Positions 27,651 through 43,479 are shown, counted from the first letter of the stretch. The stretch: DNA of 64,000 nt from Vespa crabro (GCF_910589235.1 NC_060957.1:4468312-4532311); one strand, 5' to 3'. Notes: generated by a model from the letters alone, not told the origin. Numbers and translations are program-made.

Positions 27651-30059
27651 CGATGATAGCTATTATGGGGAAAATAATAATAATTAAAATAATAATACGA
27701 ACGACATAAACGAAAATAACCATAGTAATAGAACATATTATAACAATAATAACATTAATAATGTGAATAACGATAATAAATATAATAATAGATCGATAAA
27801 AACGATAATATTAATATTAATAATAACAATATTACGATAATAAAGTTAATAAAATTAATAATAAAAACAATAATACAGGTAATAATGGTAATAATGATAA
27901 TAACGGTAAAAATAATAATATTAATAATAATTATAATAACAATAATAACGATAATAATAATTACGATAATGACGATAATAATAAAAATTATAATAATCAC
28001 GATAATTAGCATAATAACGATAATAATTGTAGTAATAATAATAACTAATTATATCAATAAAAATAATAATAACGATAATAATAATGACAATAATAACGAT
28101 GACGATGGAAATAATGATAATAACGATGACATTAATAATGGTAAAAACTATAATAACGATAATAACGGTAATAATAATGACGATATTCAAAGATAATAAA
28201 GGTAATAAAGATAATAATAATAACGATAATAACGACAAGTTTAACAATAAAAATAACGATAATAACATTAATAAAGATAATAGCAGTAATAATAATACTA
28301 ATAACAATAATGACGATAATAAACTTATTAATAATAATAATAATAACAAGAGTAACGATAATAAATATAATAACAATATTAATAATAGCGACAATAACGA
28401 AAATAGCAATAATATTAATTACTATAATGACAATAATAACAATAATATTAATAACAATAATAACAATAATGACGGTAATTACCTTTCTATCGATAATAAT
28501 AATATCAATATTAACGATAACACCGAAAATAATAATAATAAGAATAGTAATAATAAAAATGAAAATGAGGATAATATCGATGACAACGAAAATAATATTA
28601 GTCATAATAGTATCGATAATAACAATAAAAACGAAAATAACGTTGTTCACGATAATGTCGATAATAATAATAACAATTATAACATTAATAAAGATAATAG
28701 CGATAATAACATTAACATTAATAACGATAATAAAGAAATTAACGATAATAATAACAGTAATAATAATAAAGATAATAACGATATTTACGATAATAATGAT
28801 AATTACGATAATAATAATAAAAATAGTAACGATTACAACGATGATATCGATAATAACGATAATTATAATAATATTAACTGTAATAACAATAATTACAATA
28901 ACAACGGTATAGATAAAAATAATAATATAGATAATTCCGAAAATAATCATAACTATATTAAAGATAATAACGATAATAATAATAATAATATTAATAATAA
29001 TAACAACGATAATAACGATAATAACGATAATAATAATAATAAAGAAAATAACGCAATGAACGATAATAACCATAATAATAATAACAATAACAACGATAAT
29101 AACAATACTAATAATAACAATAATAAAATCGATAATAAGGATAATAAAAATAAGAACGATAATAGTAGTAACAATAACAACAATAATAGCGATAATTACG
29201 ACAATAATGTTTATAACAAGAAAGGTAATAATAACTATAATATTCATAGTAATTATAATATCGATAATACGAATGTAACGAATGTAACAGTAATACTTGT
29301 AATATTAAGTACGATAATAACGATAATAATAATAATAATAATAACGATAATAATGATAATAACGATAACAATAATATGAATAATAACAATAATAATAATA
29401 TTAACATTAAAGAGGATAATATAGGTAAAAAATCATTAATGACGATAACAATATTAATAATAATAATTTTAGCAATATCAACGATAACAACGATGTTATC
29501 TATAATAATAATAGCATTAATATCGATAAAATCGATAATAATAACAATAACAAATGTAATAACGATGATAAAGATAATAACGATAATAACGATAGTAATA
29601 ATAATAATAATAACTATGATAAAAAAAATAACGATAATAACGATAATAACGATAGTAATAATAACGAATACAACGATTATATCGATAATAATAATTACAA
29701 TATTACCAAATACATCGATAATAATAATAATAATAATAAAGACAATAATATCGATAAAAACGATCATAACGTATATAATAATAACAATAATAACGGTAAA
29801 AATAATAATAATAATAACGATAATTACGATAATAACGACAATAATAATAACAATAATAACAATAATAGCCATAATGTCGATATTTACGATAATAACGATA
29901 ATAATAACAACAATAATAACGAAGATAAGGATAATAATGGTAATAACGATAATAATAGTGATAATAAAAAAGATAATATCAACATTAACGATAATAAGCA
30001 TTATTATAATAATAATAAGAACGATAAAATCGATAATAACGATAATAATGATAATAACG
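26241..30059 (+). repeat. Triplet satellite without a clear long partner
   Basis: Ordinary A-rich triplet sequence. A small G+C-richer interruption lies near 27,375 (AAAGGCGTAACGAACGTTAT) and a 9-bp tandem (GAATGTAAC twice) near 29,272. The open frame at 28,084-29,379 is Asn/Asp-rich and then turns Ile/Thr-rich. An Ile/Val-rich frame runs antisense across most of it (28,132-29,247). No gene is called. Confidence 0.65.
27604..27647 (+). repeat. Pure AAT microsatellite, 44 bp
   Basis: Uninterrupted AAT step between AAC and AAACGATG. Confidence 0.95.
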
Positions 30060-30830
30060 ATATTAATAATAATAATAACACTAAAAACAATAATAACGTT
30101 AATAACAATAATAATGATAACATTACAAACAATAATATCGATAATAACGATAATTACGATAATAATTATAACAATAATATCGATAATAAAGAACAGAAAT
30201 ATAATAATATTAACAATAATATCGATGGCAACGATATTAATGATAATTATAATAATTATATATCTATAATAAGGATTATAAGGATAAGACCGAGCAAAAC
30301 TATGTATAAGTAAATAACGGCAATTATAATAATAATAATAACGATAATGACGATAATAACGGTAATGAACATAATAGCGATTATAATAATAACGATAGTA
30401 ACGATATTAGTAATAATAATAATAATGATAATAACGTTAATAACAAAAATAATAATAAGGTAATAACGATGTTAACGACATAAACGATAATAATGATAAT
30501 AGCAATAATAATAATAATAACAATTACAATAATAACGCTACTAAGTATAATATTGAGAACAATAATAACGATCTTAACGTTAATAATTGATAACGTTAAT
30601 AATAATACCAATAATAGGAATAACATCGATAATAGCAATAATAGTAATAATAACGATAATAGTGGTAATAACGATGACAACAATAATAATAATAACAATA
30701 ATAACGATCATATGTATAATAACGGTAATAACGATAATAATAACAATAATAATAATAACGATAATAACGATATTTACGAAAATAAGAATAATAATAATAA
30801 CAATATTAACAATAATACCGATATTAATAA
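30060..30830 (+). repeat. Duplicated block F, second copy
   Basis: Partner of 15,060-16,000 and in the same orientation. The shared order of landmarks ends with ATAGTGGTAATAACGATGAC at about 30,658, followed by AAT triplets. Confidence 0.8.
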
Positions 30831-31179
30831 TAATAAGAATAATAAAGACAGTAACAATAATAATAATAGTAATACTAATGTTAATATCGTTATAAACGAT
30901 AATAACGGTAATAATAATAACAGTAATAACGAAAATAACGATAATATAGATTATAATACTAACAATAATAGAGATAGTAAGGATATTAAAGGTAACAATA
31001 ATAAAATAAAATACGATAATAACAACAATAGTAATAATTATAATAACCATAATAATGATAATAAAGTTATTAATAATAATAATAATAATATTAATAACGA
31101 TAATAACGGTTATAAAGTTAATAACGATAATAACGAAATTAACAATAAGAGTAATGATAATAACACTAATAACGTTAAA

Positions 31180-31400
31180 AGCGATAATAAGATAATTAAC
31201 GATAATAACGATAATTATAATAACCATATTAATAATAATAACGATGTTATCAATGATAACAATAACGATAATAACGATAATATCGGTAATAATGATAATA
31301 TAATTAACGTTAACATCGATAATATTAATAATAATATTAATATTAATAACGATAATAACGATAATAACTATAATAAGAATAACGAAAATAAGGATAATAA
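31180..31400 (+). repeat. Duplicated block G, copy 1
   Basis: Aligns with 57,475-57,720. Landmarks are ACGTTAAAAGCGATAATAAG, ACGATGTTATCAATGATnAC and ATATAATTAACGTTAACATC, in the same order. Confidence 0.88.
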
Positions 31401-31489
31401 CGATAACAACGATAATATTAATAATAAATCTCAAGATAATAATCATATTAACTTTAATAACGATACCAACGACAATAACGAAAAAATAA

Positions 31490-31800
31490 TAATAATAATA
31501 TCGAAAATAAGGATAATAACAATGTCAACGATAATAATAATAACAACAAAAAGGATAATAAAAAAAAATAAAGATAAAGTAAATAAGGATAATAACGATG
31601 AAAATGATAATAAAAATAACAATACTAAGGTAATAACGATAATAACGATTATACGTATTATATCAATAACGATAATAGAAATAATAATGAGAACGGTAAT
31701 GAAGATAAAACGATAAAAATGAAAATAACTATAATAACAAATATAATAACGATAATAATAAAAACAATAATAACGATAAATACAATAATAAAGATAATAA
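31490..31800 (+). repeat. Duplicated block H, copy 1
   Basis: Aligns with 63,620-63,990. Shared landmarks are AACAACAAAAAGGATAATAA, AGATAAAGTAAATAAGGATA, ACGATTATACG and AATGAGAACGGTAATGA then AGATAAAACGATAAAAATGA or a one-base variant. Confidence 0.9.
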
Positions 31801-32389
31801 TAATAATAATATTAACGTAAATAGAGATAATTACTATTTGAGAGATAATAATAATAACAATAATAACGATAATAATGGTAATAACTATTGTAATATTATC
31901 GAAAATAACAATATTATTAATAATAATAATAACGATAATTACAATAATAAAGATAAAAAAATTAATAATAATAAAGATAATAATAATATTAACGATAATA
32001 TCGATAATAACGATAATAAAAATAATAATTGTAATAACAATAATAAAGATAATAAAGAGAATAACGGTAATAACGATAATAACGATAGTAATAATAACGA
32101 AAATAACGATAATAATGATATCAACGATAATAATAATAATAATATCGATAATAACGATGATAACGAAAATAAAGAAAATAACGATAATAATAATTATAAT
32201 AATTGCAATAATAATAACGTTAATTACAATTATAACGATAAAAATAACAGTAGTTTTAAAAATAATAGCAATAATAACAATAATAATGATAATAATATAT
32301 ACGATTTTAACGAAAATAGTAATAATAGTAATAACGATAATAAACATAATAACGATAATTATAACAATAATAATGATAATAATAAAAAT

Positions 32390-32880
32390 AATAACAATAA
32401 TTTGCATAATAACGATAATAATAGTGGTAATGTTAAGATTAATAACAATAATAACGATAATAAAGATTATGACGATAACAATATTATTCATAATAACGTC
32501 AATAGTAATAATAATAATAATAACGATGATATCGTTATTAGTAGTAATATTAATAACGTTAATAACGATATTTACGATAATAATTATAATAATAATAAAG
32601 ATAATAACGATAGTAACAATAATAACGATAATAATAATAAAAATATTAATGATAATATCGAAAATTATAAAAATAATAATAGCAATAATAACGATAATAT
32701 CGATAATATCCATAATAATGATATTAATCATAATAATAATAGCAATAATAACGAAATTAACGAAAATTGTAATAACATTAGTAACGAAAAGAACGGTAAT
32801 AACATTAATAATAATAATAATAATAAAGAAAGTAAGTATAATAACGGTGACAACTATAATATTAATAACAAATATAACGA
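32390..32880 (+). repeat. Duplicated block I with module M3
   Basis: The first part, M3 (CAATAATTTG, then GTGGTAATGTTAAGA, then GATTATGACGATAACAATAT), recurs at 40,950-41,110, 51,038-51,180 and 53,011-53,160. The part from about 32,560 (AACGATATTTACGATAATAA on to GAAAATTGTAATAACATTAG) matches 58,430-58,670. The Asn/Asp-rich open frame 31,838-33,418 crosses it but ends in Ile/Thr sequence, and an Ile/Val frame (31,658-32,944) runs antisense, so neither is called. Confidence 0.85.
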
Positions 32881-33329
32881 TAATAACGATAATAACGATA
32901 ATAATAACACTAATAATGAAGGTAATAAGGATATCAATGGCCATAACTATAATAAAGTTTATAATAATAATATTATTAAAGATAATAACGGTAATAACGA
33001 TGCTAACAATAATAGCGTTAATAATAACAACAACAGCAGCAATAATAACTATAATAACTATAGTTTACTTATAATAATAACGATAATAACGATAATAATT
33101 ATAATAACAATATTAACGATAATAACAATGATAATAATAATAATAATAAAGGTAATGACGATAAAAAAGAATCTAACGTTAATATTAATAAAAGCAATAA
33201 TAATGATGATAATAGAAGTAATCCTAAATATATTAAGATTAATAACTATAATAACGATTATAACGATAACAGTAGTAGTAAGAATAACAATAATAACAAT
33301 AATAGCGATAATAAGGTTATTACCGATAA

Positions 33330-34330
33330 TAAAGATAATGATAATATTCATAGAAACTATAATACGGATATTACCGATAATAATAATTACCATAATAACG
33401 ATTATAGCGAAAAAATAATAATAAAAATAAAGATAATAAAGATAATAAAGACAATAATAATAATGATAATGTTTATAATAATAATAATTTTAATGACGAT
33501 AATAACGGTAATAGTAGTAGATATAATATCAGAAATATCAATAAAAACTACAACAATAATATTAATAATACGGTTATTACGATAATAATGGTAATAATAA
33601 AAATAAAGATTATAAAGGTAACAACTATATTAACGATAATAACGATAATAATTATAATCATATTAATGATAGTGACGATAATAACGACAATAAAAGAATA
33701 ATATTAAAAACGACAATAACAATAATAACGATAGAACAATAATATTAATAACGATATTAACGACAATATTGTTAATAGTAATAAAAATTTTAACGATAAT
33801 ATCGATAATAATAAAAATAACAATAATAATAATAATAAGGATAATAAAGATAACAGAGATAATAATAATAACGATTAAAAAGATAACAACGGCAATAATG
33901 ATAATAGCAAAAATAACTATATCAACTGTAATAAAAATAACAATATTAACGATATTAAAGAAAATAGTAATAACAATAATAACGATAAGAACGATATTAA
34001 CATTAATAATAATAATAATAAAAACGAAAGTAAATATAATAACGGTGACATCGATAATAATAATAAAAATAATAACGATAATAACTCTAATAATGATAAT
34101 AAAACTAATAATTATAACGATAATAATAATATTAATAAGATCGATAATAACGTTAATAGAAATAAGTATAAAATCGATAGTAATGATATTAATGAAAATA
34201 TCCGAAACAATAATAATAAATATAACAATACCAAACGATAATAACAATAACAATAATAACAATAATAACGATTATAATAAAAACAACAATAAAGATAACA
34301 ACGATATTAACAATAATAACAATAATAACA
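33330..34330 (+). repeat. Duplicated block J, copy 1
   Basis: Matches 60,060-60,475 and, after a gap of about 1.5 kb in the partner, 61,970-62,310. Landmarks are ACCATAATAACGATTATA, AATTTTAATGACGATAAT, GATAACAGAGAT, ACGGTGACATCGATAATAAT, TTAATAAGATCGATAATAAC and ATGATATTAATGAAAATATC. Confidence 0.85.
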
Positions 34331-35075
34331 ATTGTATCGATGCTAACTATAATAACCATAATATTAAGAAAAATAATGATAATAACAATAACTAAAATAT
34401 CGATAATAACAAAGATAATGATAATAATAAAGATAATAAAAAAAATAACGATACTAAAAATAATAATAATGATAATGAAGATAATAATAATAATAATAAC
34501 AACAATAATTACGATAATATCGATAATAATTATAACAATAATAACGATAAAGAGATAATAACGGTAATAATAATATCAATATTAACGTGAAGGATGAAAT
34601 TAACGAAAATAATAATATTATTCTTAACGATAATAACGATAATAACGGAAATAGTAATCGATATAATAACAATAATTACACAAATATTGATAATAACTAC
34701 AATCTGGATAAAATATTAACGTTAATAACGACAAAACAGATAATAATTACGATAATAACGATAATAATAATAGTAATAGCAACGATAATAAAAATATTAG
34801 CGTTAATAGAGGTAACTATAATAATAATAATAATATTAATATAATCGACAGTAACGATAATTACGGTAATAATAGTAGTAATAAAAGCACTAATGTCAAT
34901 TATAACGTTAATAATGATAATAATGATAATAAAAACAATAATATCAACAATAATAAAGGTAATTACCTAAATAAAAACAAACGGCAATAACGTTCATAAC
35001 AAAAAAACCGTAATAACGACAAAAATAATATCAATAATAACTTTAATAATAATAATAACGATAATAACTATAATA
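34325..35075 (+). repeat. Duplicated block E, second copy
   Basis: Partner of 8,640-9,395 with the same landmark order, including AACGTGAAGGATGA at about 34,585 and GGTAATTACCTAAATAAAAA at about 34,960. Scattered substitutions and small indels separate the two. Confidence 0.9.
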
Positions 35076-35119
35076 ATAAAAAAATAACAATACTAACGAT
35101 AATAACGATAATAATTATA

Positions 35120-35480
35120 ATAATAATAAAAATAATAACGATCATAATGATACAAACGGTAATAGTAATAATAACAAATAACATAATAACGATAATTGCG
35201 ATAATAATAATAACATTAATAACGATAAAAACGATTATAACGATAATAATAGAACTGATATTAATAATAATATCAGCAAGAACGACAAAAAATATAATAA
35301 AATTAATAACGATAATAACGATATTATAGTAATAAAAATAAAGATAATATCAATAATAAGGACAATAATAATACTAATAATAACGATAATAACGATATTA
35401 ACGATAATAACGATAATAATAATAATAACAGTAATACTAATAACAATAATAACGATAGTAAACAAATAACGATAATAATA
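35120..35480 (+). repeat. Duplicated block B, second copy
   Basis: Partner of 5,740-6,180. It directly follows block E here, whereas in the 5.7-9.4 kb region block B comes before block E, so the order has been rearranged. Confidence 0.65.
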
Positions 35481-36679
35481 ATAACAATTATAAGGATAAT
35501 AATTAGAATAACGATATTAACGATAACTAAAATAACTATAATTACGATAATAACAATAGTAATAATGACAATAATATCGATAACAACAATAAAAAAGATA
35601 TTAATAGTAATAAAAGTAAAGATAATATCGGTAAAGTGGATAATAATAATAACATTATATTCGATAATAACGATAATAAAAATAATAATAATAATAATAA
35701 TGATAATATCGCTAATAATAACAACTATAAATTCGATAATAATGATATTAATGAAAATGACTAAAATAATAATAGTATATATAACAATAATAACGATAAT
35801 AACAATAATAATAATAACATTAATAACGATAATTACGATGATAACGATATTAATAATTACCATAATGAAGATAACAAAGATGATAATGTTAATAATAATA
35901 ATAAAAATATTATTGATAATAAGGTTGATTACGAAAATAACGGTAATAAACATAATAACAATAATAACGACAATAATAAAAATAATAATAACGATACTAA
36001 CGATAATAATAATAAGAATTACAACGATAATAAAGAAATAAACATAATAATAATAACATTTATAACTATAATAACGATAAAAACTATAAAAACGATAATA
36101 ATAATAATAATAATAGCAAAAATAGCGATAACAACTATAATAACATTATTGAAAATAATAATGATAACGAAACTAAGCTTAATAATGGTGTAAACTATAA
36201 AAATAATAACAATAATATCGGTGATAAAGGTAATAACGGTAATAATAATAATAATAATATCGAAAATTACGATTATAATGATAATAACGTTAATAATGCT
36301 AATAATAAGAGCAATAATAACGATAAAAGGATAATAATTATAATGATAGATGTAATAATTACAATATTAACAATAATAAAGATAATAATAATAATAATAG
36401 TAGTAATAATAACAATAATAACAGTATTAACAATAAAAACGATAATAACAATATTGTCCATAATAATAATAATAATAATATCGATAATAACGGTAATAAC
36501 GACAATAATTATATTAATAATGATTATAATAATAATAATAACTATAATAACTATAATAACGATATTAATAAAAATAATGATAAATATAAAAATAATAACG
36601 ATAGTGATGAAAATAAAAATTTTAATATTAACGATAATTTCTATAATAGTGATAATAATAATAACGATAATAACGATTA
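35481..36679 (+). repeat. Triplet satellite, mostly unpaired
   Basis: Only a short match was seen: ATTCGATAATAATGATATTA at about 35,730 also occurs at about 49,080. No gene or RNA feature. Confidence 0.6.
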
Positions 36680-37160
36680 AATTATAATAACAATAATAAT
36701 AATAATATTATTATTAACAATATTGACGATAACTAGAACAATAGTGATAAAAAAATTAATAATAAAATAGAAAATAAGGTTAATAAAGATGACAACGATA
36801 ATTGTAATAACAATATTAACGATAATAACGATAATAATGATTATACGGATTATAACAATAACGATAATGAGAATAATAACGATAATAATGATATTAACTA
36901 TAATAACGATTACAACAATAATAACGATAATAATAAATACGATAATACCGATAATAAAGATAATTACAATAATAACAATAGTAATAATAAAGATGATAAC
37001 AATAACAACGATTGTAGTGATTATAACGATGATAATATTAATAATTTTAACATAAATATCGTTAATAACGATAATTATTTTAATAGAAGTAATCATAACA
37101 ATATTAACAATGTTTGCAATAATAATGATAGTAAGGATAATAATAGTGGTAACAATTAAA
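36680..37160 (+). repeat. Third partial copy of the 20.7-21.2 kb segment
   Basis: It shares ACAATAGTGATAAAA, ATTATACGGATTATAA, AATAGAAGTAAT and ATAGTGGTAACAATTAAAGT with 20,785-21,250 and with 47,880-48,080, in the same order. Confidence 0.75.
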
Positions 37161-37310
37161 GTAATAAGCAGTAATAACGATAATAACAACAATAAGGATA
37201 ATAATAATAACGATATTAACAACAGTAGTAATAATAATATCGATAGTAACAATAATGACGATAATAACGAAAATAACGATAATAACGATAATAATAAAAA
37301 AATTAATAAC

Positions 37311-37735
37311 GATAATTACGTTAATGGAGATAACAATATTATCAATAATAACGATAACAACGATTATAAGGATAATAGTAATAACGATAATAACAACAAT
37401 AATAATTTTAAAGATATTGATAAAAACGATAATAACAATAATAATAATAATAGTAATAATAATGAAAACGATAATAACGATAATTACGATATTAATATTG
37501 ATAATAATAATAATATTAATAACGATAATTACGTTAATAAAGATAATAACATTAACAATAATAACGAAAACAACGATAATAAGGATAATAGTATTAACGA
37601 TAATAACGACAATAATAATTTTAAAAATATTGATAAAAACGATAATAACAATAATAATAATAATAGTAGTAATAATGAAAACTATAAAAAAGATAATTAC
37701 GATATTAATAATGATAATAATAACAATAATAAAGA
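37311..37735 (+). repeat. Tandem duplication, 213 bp x 2
   Basis: GATAATTACGTTAAT starts at 37,311 and again at 37,524. Both units continue through AATAATTTTAAAnATATTGA and a GATAATTACGATATTAAT-like end. 213 is a multiple of three. The units differ at several positions. Confidence 0.88.
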
Positions 37736-37745
37736 TAATAACGGA

Positions 37746-37786
<41 letters not shown>

Positions 37787-39169
37787 TTACAATAATAAAG
37801 ATAATAATGACAACAATAATACGAATAATAATAATAATAATAATATCAATAATAACGAAAAGAACGCAAATAATAATAGTCATAATATCTATAATGACAC
37901 TAATAACGGTAACAACAACAATAATATATACGAAAATATCGATAGTTTTGATAATGATAATATCAATAATAAGAATAATAACAATAATAATGATAATAAT
38001 AACAATAATATTAACAAAAATAATAACGATAATAACGATTATTGCGATAATAACGATTATAATAAAAATTAACGATAAAAACGATAATATTAGTAATAAT
38101 AATGACGATAATAACGATATTTACGATAATAATAATAATAATAATAAATATAACAACGATATTAACGATAATATCTATAATGGAAATAACGATAATTACG
38201 ATAATAACGATGTTAACGTTAATAATAGTAAAGATAACGATAATGTCGATAATAATAACTACACTATTAACGATAATTAAGATAAAAATAATAATAATAA
38301 GGATAATAACTGTATCAAAGATAATAACGATAATAACGATATTAACGACAATAAAACTAATAATCATAATAAGGGGTAATAAAGATTATAACGATAATAT
38401 TGATAATAACAATAATAATAATTGTAATAATTAAGATAATAATGATAATATAGGAAATAAGGATAATAATAATAACAATAATAACGATAATAACGATATT
38501 AATAATAATAACGACAATGATAATAATAGTAATAATAATTAAAACGATAATAACGATTATAATAATAATAATAACAAGAATAAAGATAATAACGACAATA
38601 ATAAAATAAAAATAATAATAATAATAGTATCGATAATATCGATAAAAACGATAATAATAATATTATTAATAACAACAATGACAATAATAACGATAATAAG
38701 GATAATAATAAATATGATAAAGTCGATATTATCGACAATAGTATTAACAATATTAATGATATTATCGATAATAATAATAACAATATCAACAATAATAGCG
38801 ATAATAATAATAATATTATTAACGATAATATATATAAAAATTATAACAATAATAAAAATAACGTTAATTACGATAATAACGATAATAAATATAGTAATTA
38901 TAACGCTAATAGCAATATTAACGATAATAAAATTATTATTAATAACTATAATAAAGATAAAAACGATAAAAAAATAATAACTTTAATAACGAAAATAATG
39001 ATAATAACGATTATAATAACAACGACAATATCCATAATAGTATTAATAATAATAATCATAATAACGATGTTTACGATTATAATAATAACAATAATAAAGA
39101 AAAGAACGATTAATCTTTAATAACGATATTAATAATAACGATAATATCTATAATAACGATGTAACGATA
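37736..39169 (+). repeat. Triplet satellite, mostly unpaired
   Basis: It contains one copy of module M5 (AAATATGATAAAGTCGATAT at 38,710) related to 12,405, 39,452 and 56,662. Otherwise plain triplet sequence. Confidence 0.6.
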
Positions 39170-39849
39170 ATAATAATAATTATAATAACGATAAAAGTGA
39201 TAATATCTATGTCAACGATAATAATAATGACAATAATATCAATAATAACGATAGTAACGTTAATAATAATATTACAAAAAAAGGATAATAAGGATAATAA
39301 TAATAATAATAACAATAATAAAGATTATAACGACATTAATAAGAATAAAAATAATAATATTAATAATAATATCGATGATAACGATAATAACTATAATAAT
39401 AATATTATTCATGACAATAAAACCAATAATAACGGTAATAAGTATAATAATAAATACGATAAAGTCGATAATATCCATAATATTATTAACAATATTAGCG
39501 ATAATATCGATAATAATAATAACAATATTAACAATAATATCAATAAAATTAATAACAATATTAACGATAATATCTATAAAAATAATAATAATAATAATAA
39601 TAATAAAAGTAATAACGATAGAAGAGATAACAACAATGATAATAATAATAACGATAATAAGGATAATAACGTTAATAAAAATAATTATAATGAAGATAAC
39701 AATAATATTGACGAAAGTAGCGATAATAATATTTATATTAAGAAAGATAATTACGATAATAATGATATTAGCGATAAAAATTATAATAATGATAACAATA
39801 ATGACGATAATAACGTAAATAATAATAACAATAATAACGTTAATAATAA

Positions 39850-40904
39850 TAATTACGATAATAATAATAAAAATAATAACGATTACAAAGACAATTTCGA
39901 TAGTAACGATAATAATAATTATAATAACGAGAATAACGATAATAACAATAACAATAATAGCGATATTAACGATAATATTGATGATAATATTAGCAATTAT
40001 AACGATAACAAACGACAATAACGATAGTAAAGATAATAATATCTATAATAACGATAATTACAATAATTATAATAGTAACGATAATAATAATAATAGTAAT
40101 ATCGATAAAGGCAATAACGATAATAACGGTAATAATAATAATAATAAAGATAATTACGATAATAACGATAATAATAATTACAATAATAAAGATAATAACG
40201 ACAATAATGATAACAAGGAAAATAATTATATTAATAATATCAATAGAAACGATAAAAATGGTAATTCTTACGATTATAACGATAATAACGTTAATAACGA
40301 TATTAACCATAATAAAATTAATAACTATATTAACACTAATAACGATAATAATTTCAGCAATAATAGCGATAATAGCTACAATAACAGTAACAATAATAAT
40401 AACATTAATGACAATATTATCGGTGATATCGACAATAAAAATAACGGTAATGACAATAATAATAATAATAGTAATAAAAATAATAATTATAATAACGTTA
40501 ATAATAACAACAATGATAACGGCAATAATGATAATAATATTAATAAAGATATTAGCAATAATAATAGTAGTAATTTATAACTATTATAACGAATATAACG
40601 ATAATAACGATAATTATGAAATTAATAATAATAATAATATCGATAATAATGATTATAACGATAATAACTATATTAACTATAAAAACGACAATAAAATTAA
40701 TAATAATAATGAAAATAATAATACCGTTAATGACGATAATAGCGATAATAGTAGTAGATGCAATATCAATAATAATAATAATATCGATATAAAGATAATA
40801 ACGATAATAATATTACCGATTATAACGAAAATAGTAATAATAATAATAGCGATAATAACGATAATAACGACAATAACGATAATAATGATAATAATAATAA
40901 TAAT

Positions 40905-40935
<31 letters not shown>

Positions 40936-41970
40936 GTTTTAAAAATAATAACAATAATGTCTTTAATAACGATAATAATTGTGGTAATGTTAAGAATCAT
41001 AATAATAATAACGATCATAACGATTATGACGATAACAATATAATTGTTAATAACGTCTATAATCATAATAATAATAATAACGATAATAATGATAATTATA
41101 ATAACGATAATAACGATAGTAACGACAATAATAATACTAATAATAACGATAAAATGGATAATATCTATGTCAACGATAATAATAATAACAATAATATCAA
41201 TTAAAACGATAATATCGATAATAATAATAATAATAATAATAATAACTATATTAACGTTAAGAACGATAATAATAATAATAATTTAACAATAATAACGATA
41301 TTAAAGATTTTAAGGATAATAATGATAAGGATAATAACGATAATAACGAAAGGAATAATAATTTAATATCGATAGTAACAAAAATAACGACAAAGACGAT
41401 AGTTACGATAATAATAATAACGATCATAAAGTTAATAATAAAAATGATATTAAAGATAATAACGATATTAAGGATAATATCGGTAATAATTGTAACAACA
41501 TTAACAATAAAAACGATAATAATAATAACAACAAAAACATTAATAACGATATTAACTATAATAAAATTTATAATAATAACGATAATGACGATAATAATGA
41601 TAATAATAGAAGTAATAATAACAATATTAAGAGTATTAAATATAACAATGATTATAATGAGAATAGTAGTAGTAATAATAACAGTAATAACAATAATAAC
41701 GATAATAACGATTATAACAATGTTAACGATAATAATATTGACGATAATAACGATAATAACCATAATAATATTAATGATAATAATAAAGATAACAACGCTA
41801 TTAACGATAATAATGACAGTAATAATAATAATAATAACGAAGATAACGTTTACAATGATAATACCGATAATAACGATAATATCAATAATAATGATAATAT
41901 TAATTACGATAATGACGATATTAACGATAATAATAGTAGTAATAATAACGATAATAGTAGTAATAATAAC
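39850..41970 (+). repeat. 2.1-kb segment extra to large copy 2
   Basis: It separates two sub-blocks that are adjacent in copy 1 (about 12,840). 41,085-41,210, with GATAATATCTATGTCAACG at 41,157, repeats a piece of the sub-block start at 12,075-12,205 and 39,205. This suggests local duplication as one source. A copy of module M3 lies at 40,950-41,110. Confidence 0.7.
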
Positions 41971-43102
41971 ATATAATAACAATTATAGCGATAATAAAGT
42001 TATTACCGATAATAACGATAATTATAATATTCATAGTAACTATAATACGGATATTATCCATAATAATAATAACAATAATAACGACAATAACTATAATAAC
42101 AATTATAATAGAAGAATTAATAACATTATTAAGAATAAGAATAAAAAAAACGATAATAACAATAAAAATAGTTGTAATATATAAATTAATAATTATAATA
42201 ACGATAAAAACGATTTTAACGATAATAATAATGACGATAAATAGGATAATATCGATAATAATAATAACAATTTTAACGATAATATCGATAATAGTAATAA
42301 CATTAATAACTATAATTACGAAAATAACGATTACAACGATAATAATAATAAGAGTAATAATAACCAAAATAAATATAATAACGACACAATAATAATAATA
42401 ATAATAACGATAATAACGGCAATAACGATAGAAATAATAGAAAAATAACTATAATATCTATAATAATGTTAAAAAAGATAATAAAGATAATATCGTTAAT
42501 AATAATAACGATAGTAATGATAATAGCGATAAAAAAATAACGATATTAACGATAATATTGACAATATTAAAGATAATAATGATAATAATGTTAAAACGAT
42601 AATAATTATCATAATTATAGTAGTAATAACGTTAATAACGATATTAAAAATAAAAATAATAATGATAATATAGATAATAATAATAAAATTCATAACCTTA
42701 ATAACGTTAATAACGATAATAACGGTAAGAATAGTAAAATTGATAGCTCTAATAATGATAATAAAGATATAATATTATTAATAATAACGATAATAACGGT
42801 AAAAACGATAATAATAATAGTAATAACACTAGTAATAATACTAATGGTAATTACGATAATAACAATAATAATAATAGTTATAAAAGCATTATAACAATAA
42901 TAACGATAACAACGATAATAACGATATCTATAATAACGATAATAAAGACAATATTAACAACAATATCAATATCACTTATGACTATAATAACGATGATAAC
43001 CATAATGACGATAATAACGATAATATCGATAATAATAATAATAATAATAACAGTAATAACGATAATAACATTAATAACGACAATAATAATAATAATAATA
43101 AT

Positions 43103-43138
<36 letters not shown>

Positions 43139-43479
43139 TGTAATAAAAATAACGATAATAAAGATAATGACGACAATAATAATAATAATAAAAATATTAA
43201 TAATAATAACGATAAGGAGAATAATAACGATAATAATAATAATAATAACAATTATAATAAGAACTATAATAACGATAATAACCATAATAACGACAATAAC
43301 GATAATAATGATAATAACAATAATAGTAACAATAACTACGATAATAACGATAATAACGATAACAATAATAATAACACTAACAATATAAATAATGATAATA
43401 GTAACGATAATAACATAATGACGATAATAATAATAATAATATTAACGATAAAAGCGATATTGAATATAATTACGATAAT

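Noticed and set aside
31838..33418. 526-codon Asn/Asp-rich open frame as a poly-asparagine protein gene
   Set aside because: The composition follows directly from the AAT/AAC/GAT step. The tail turns Ile/Thr-rich when the triplet phase slips. An Ile/Val frame (31,658-32,944) is open on the opposite strand, and no domain or non-repetitive segment is present.
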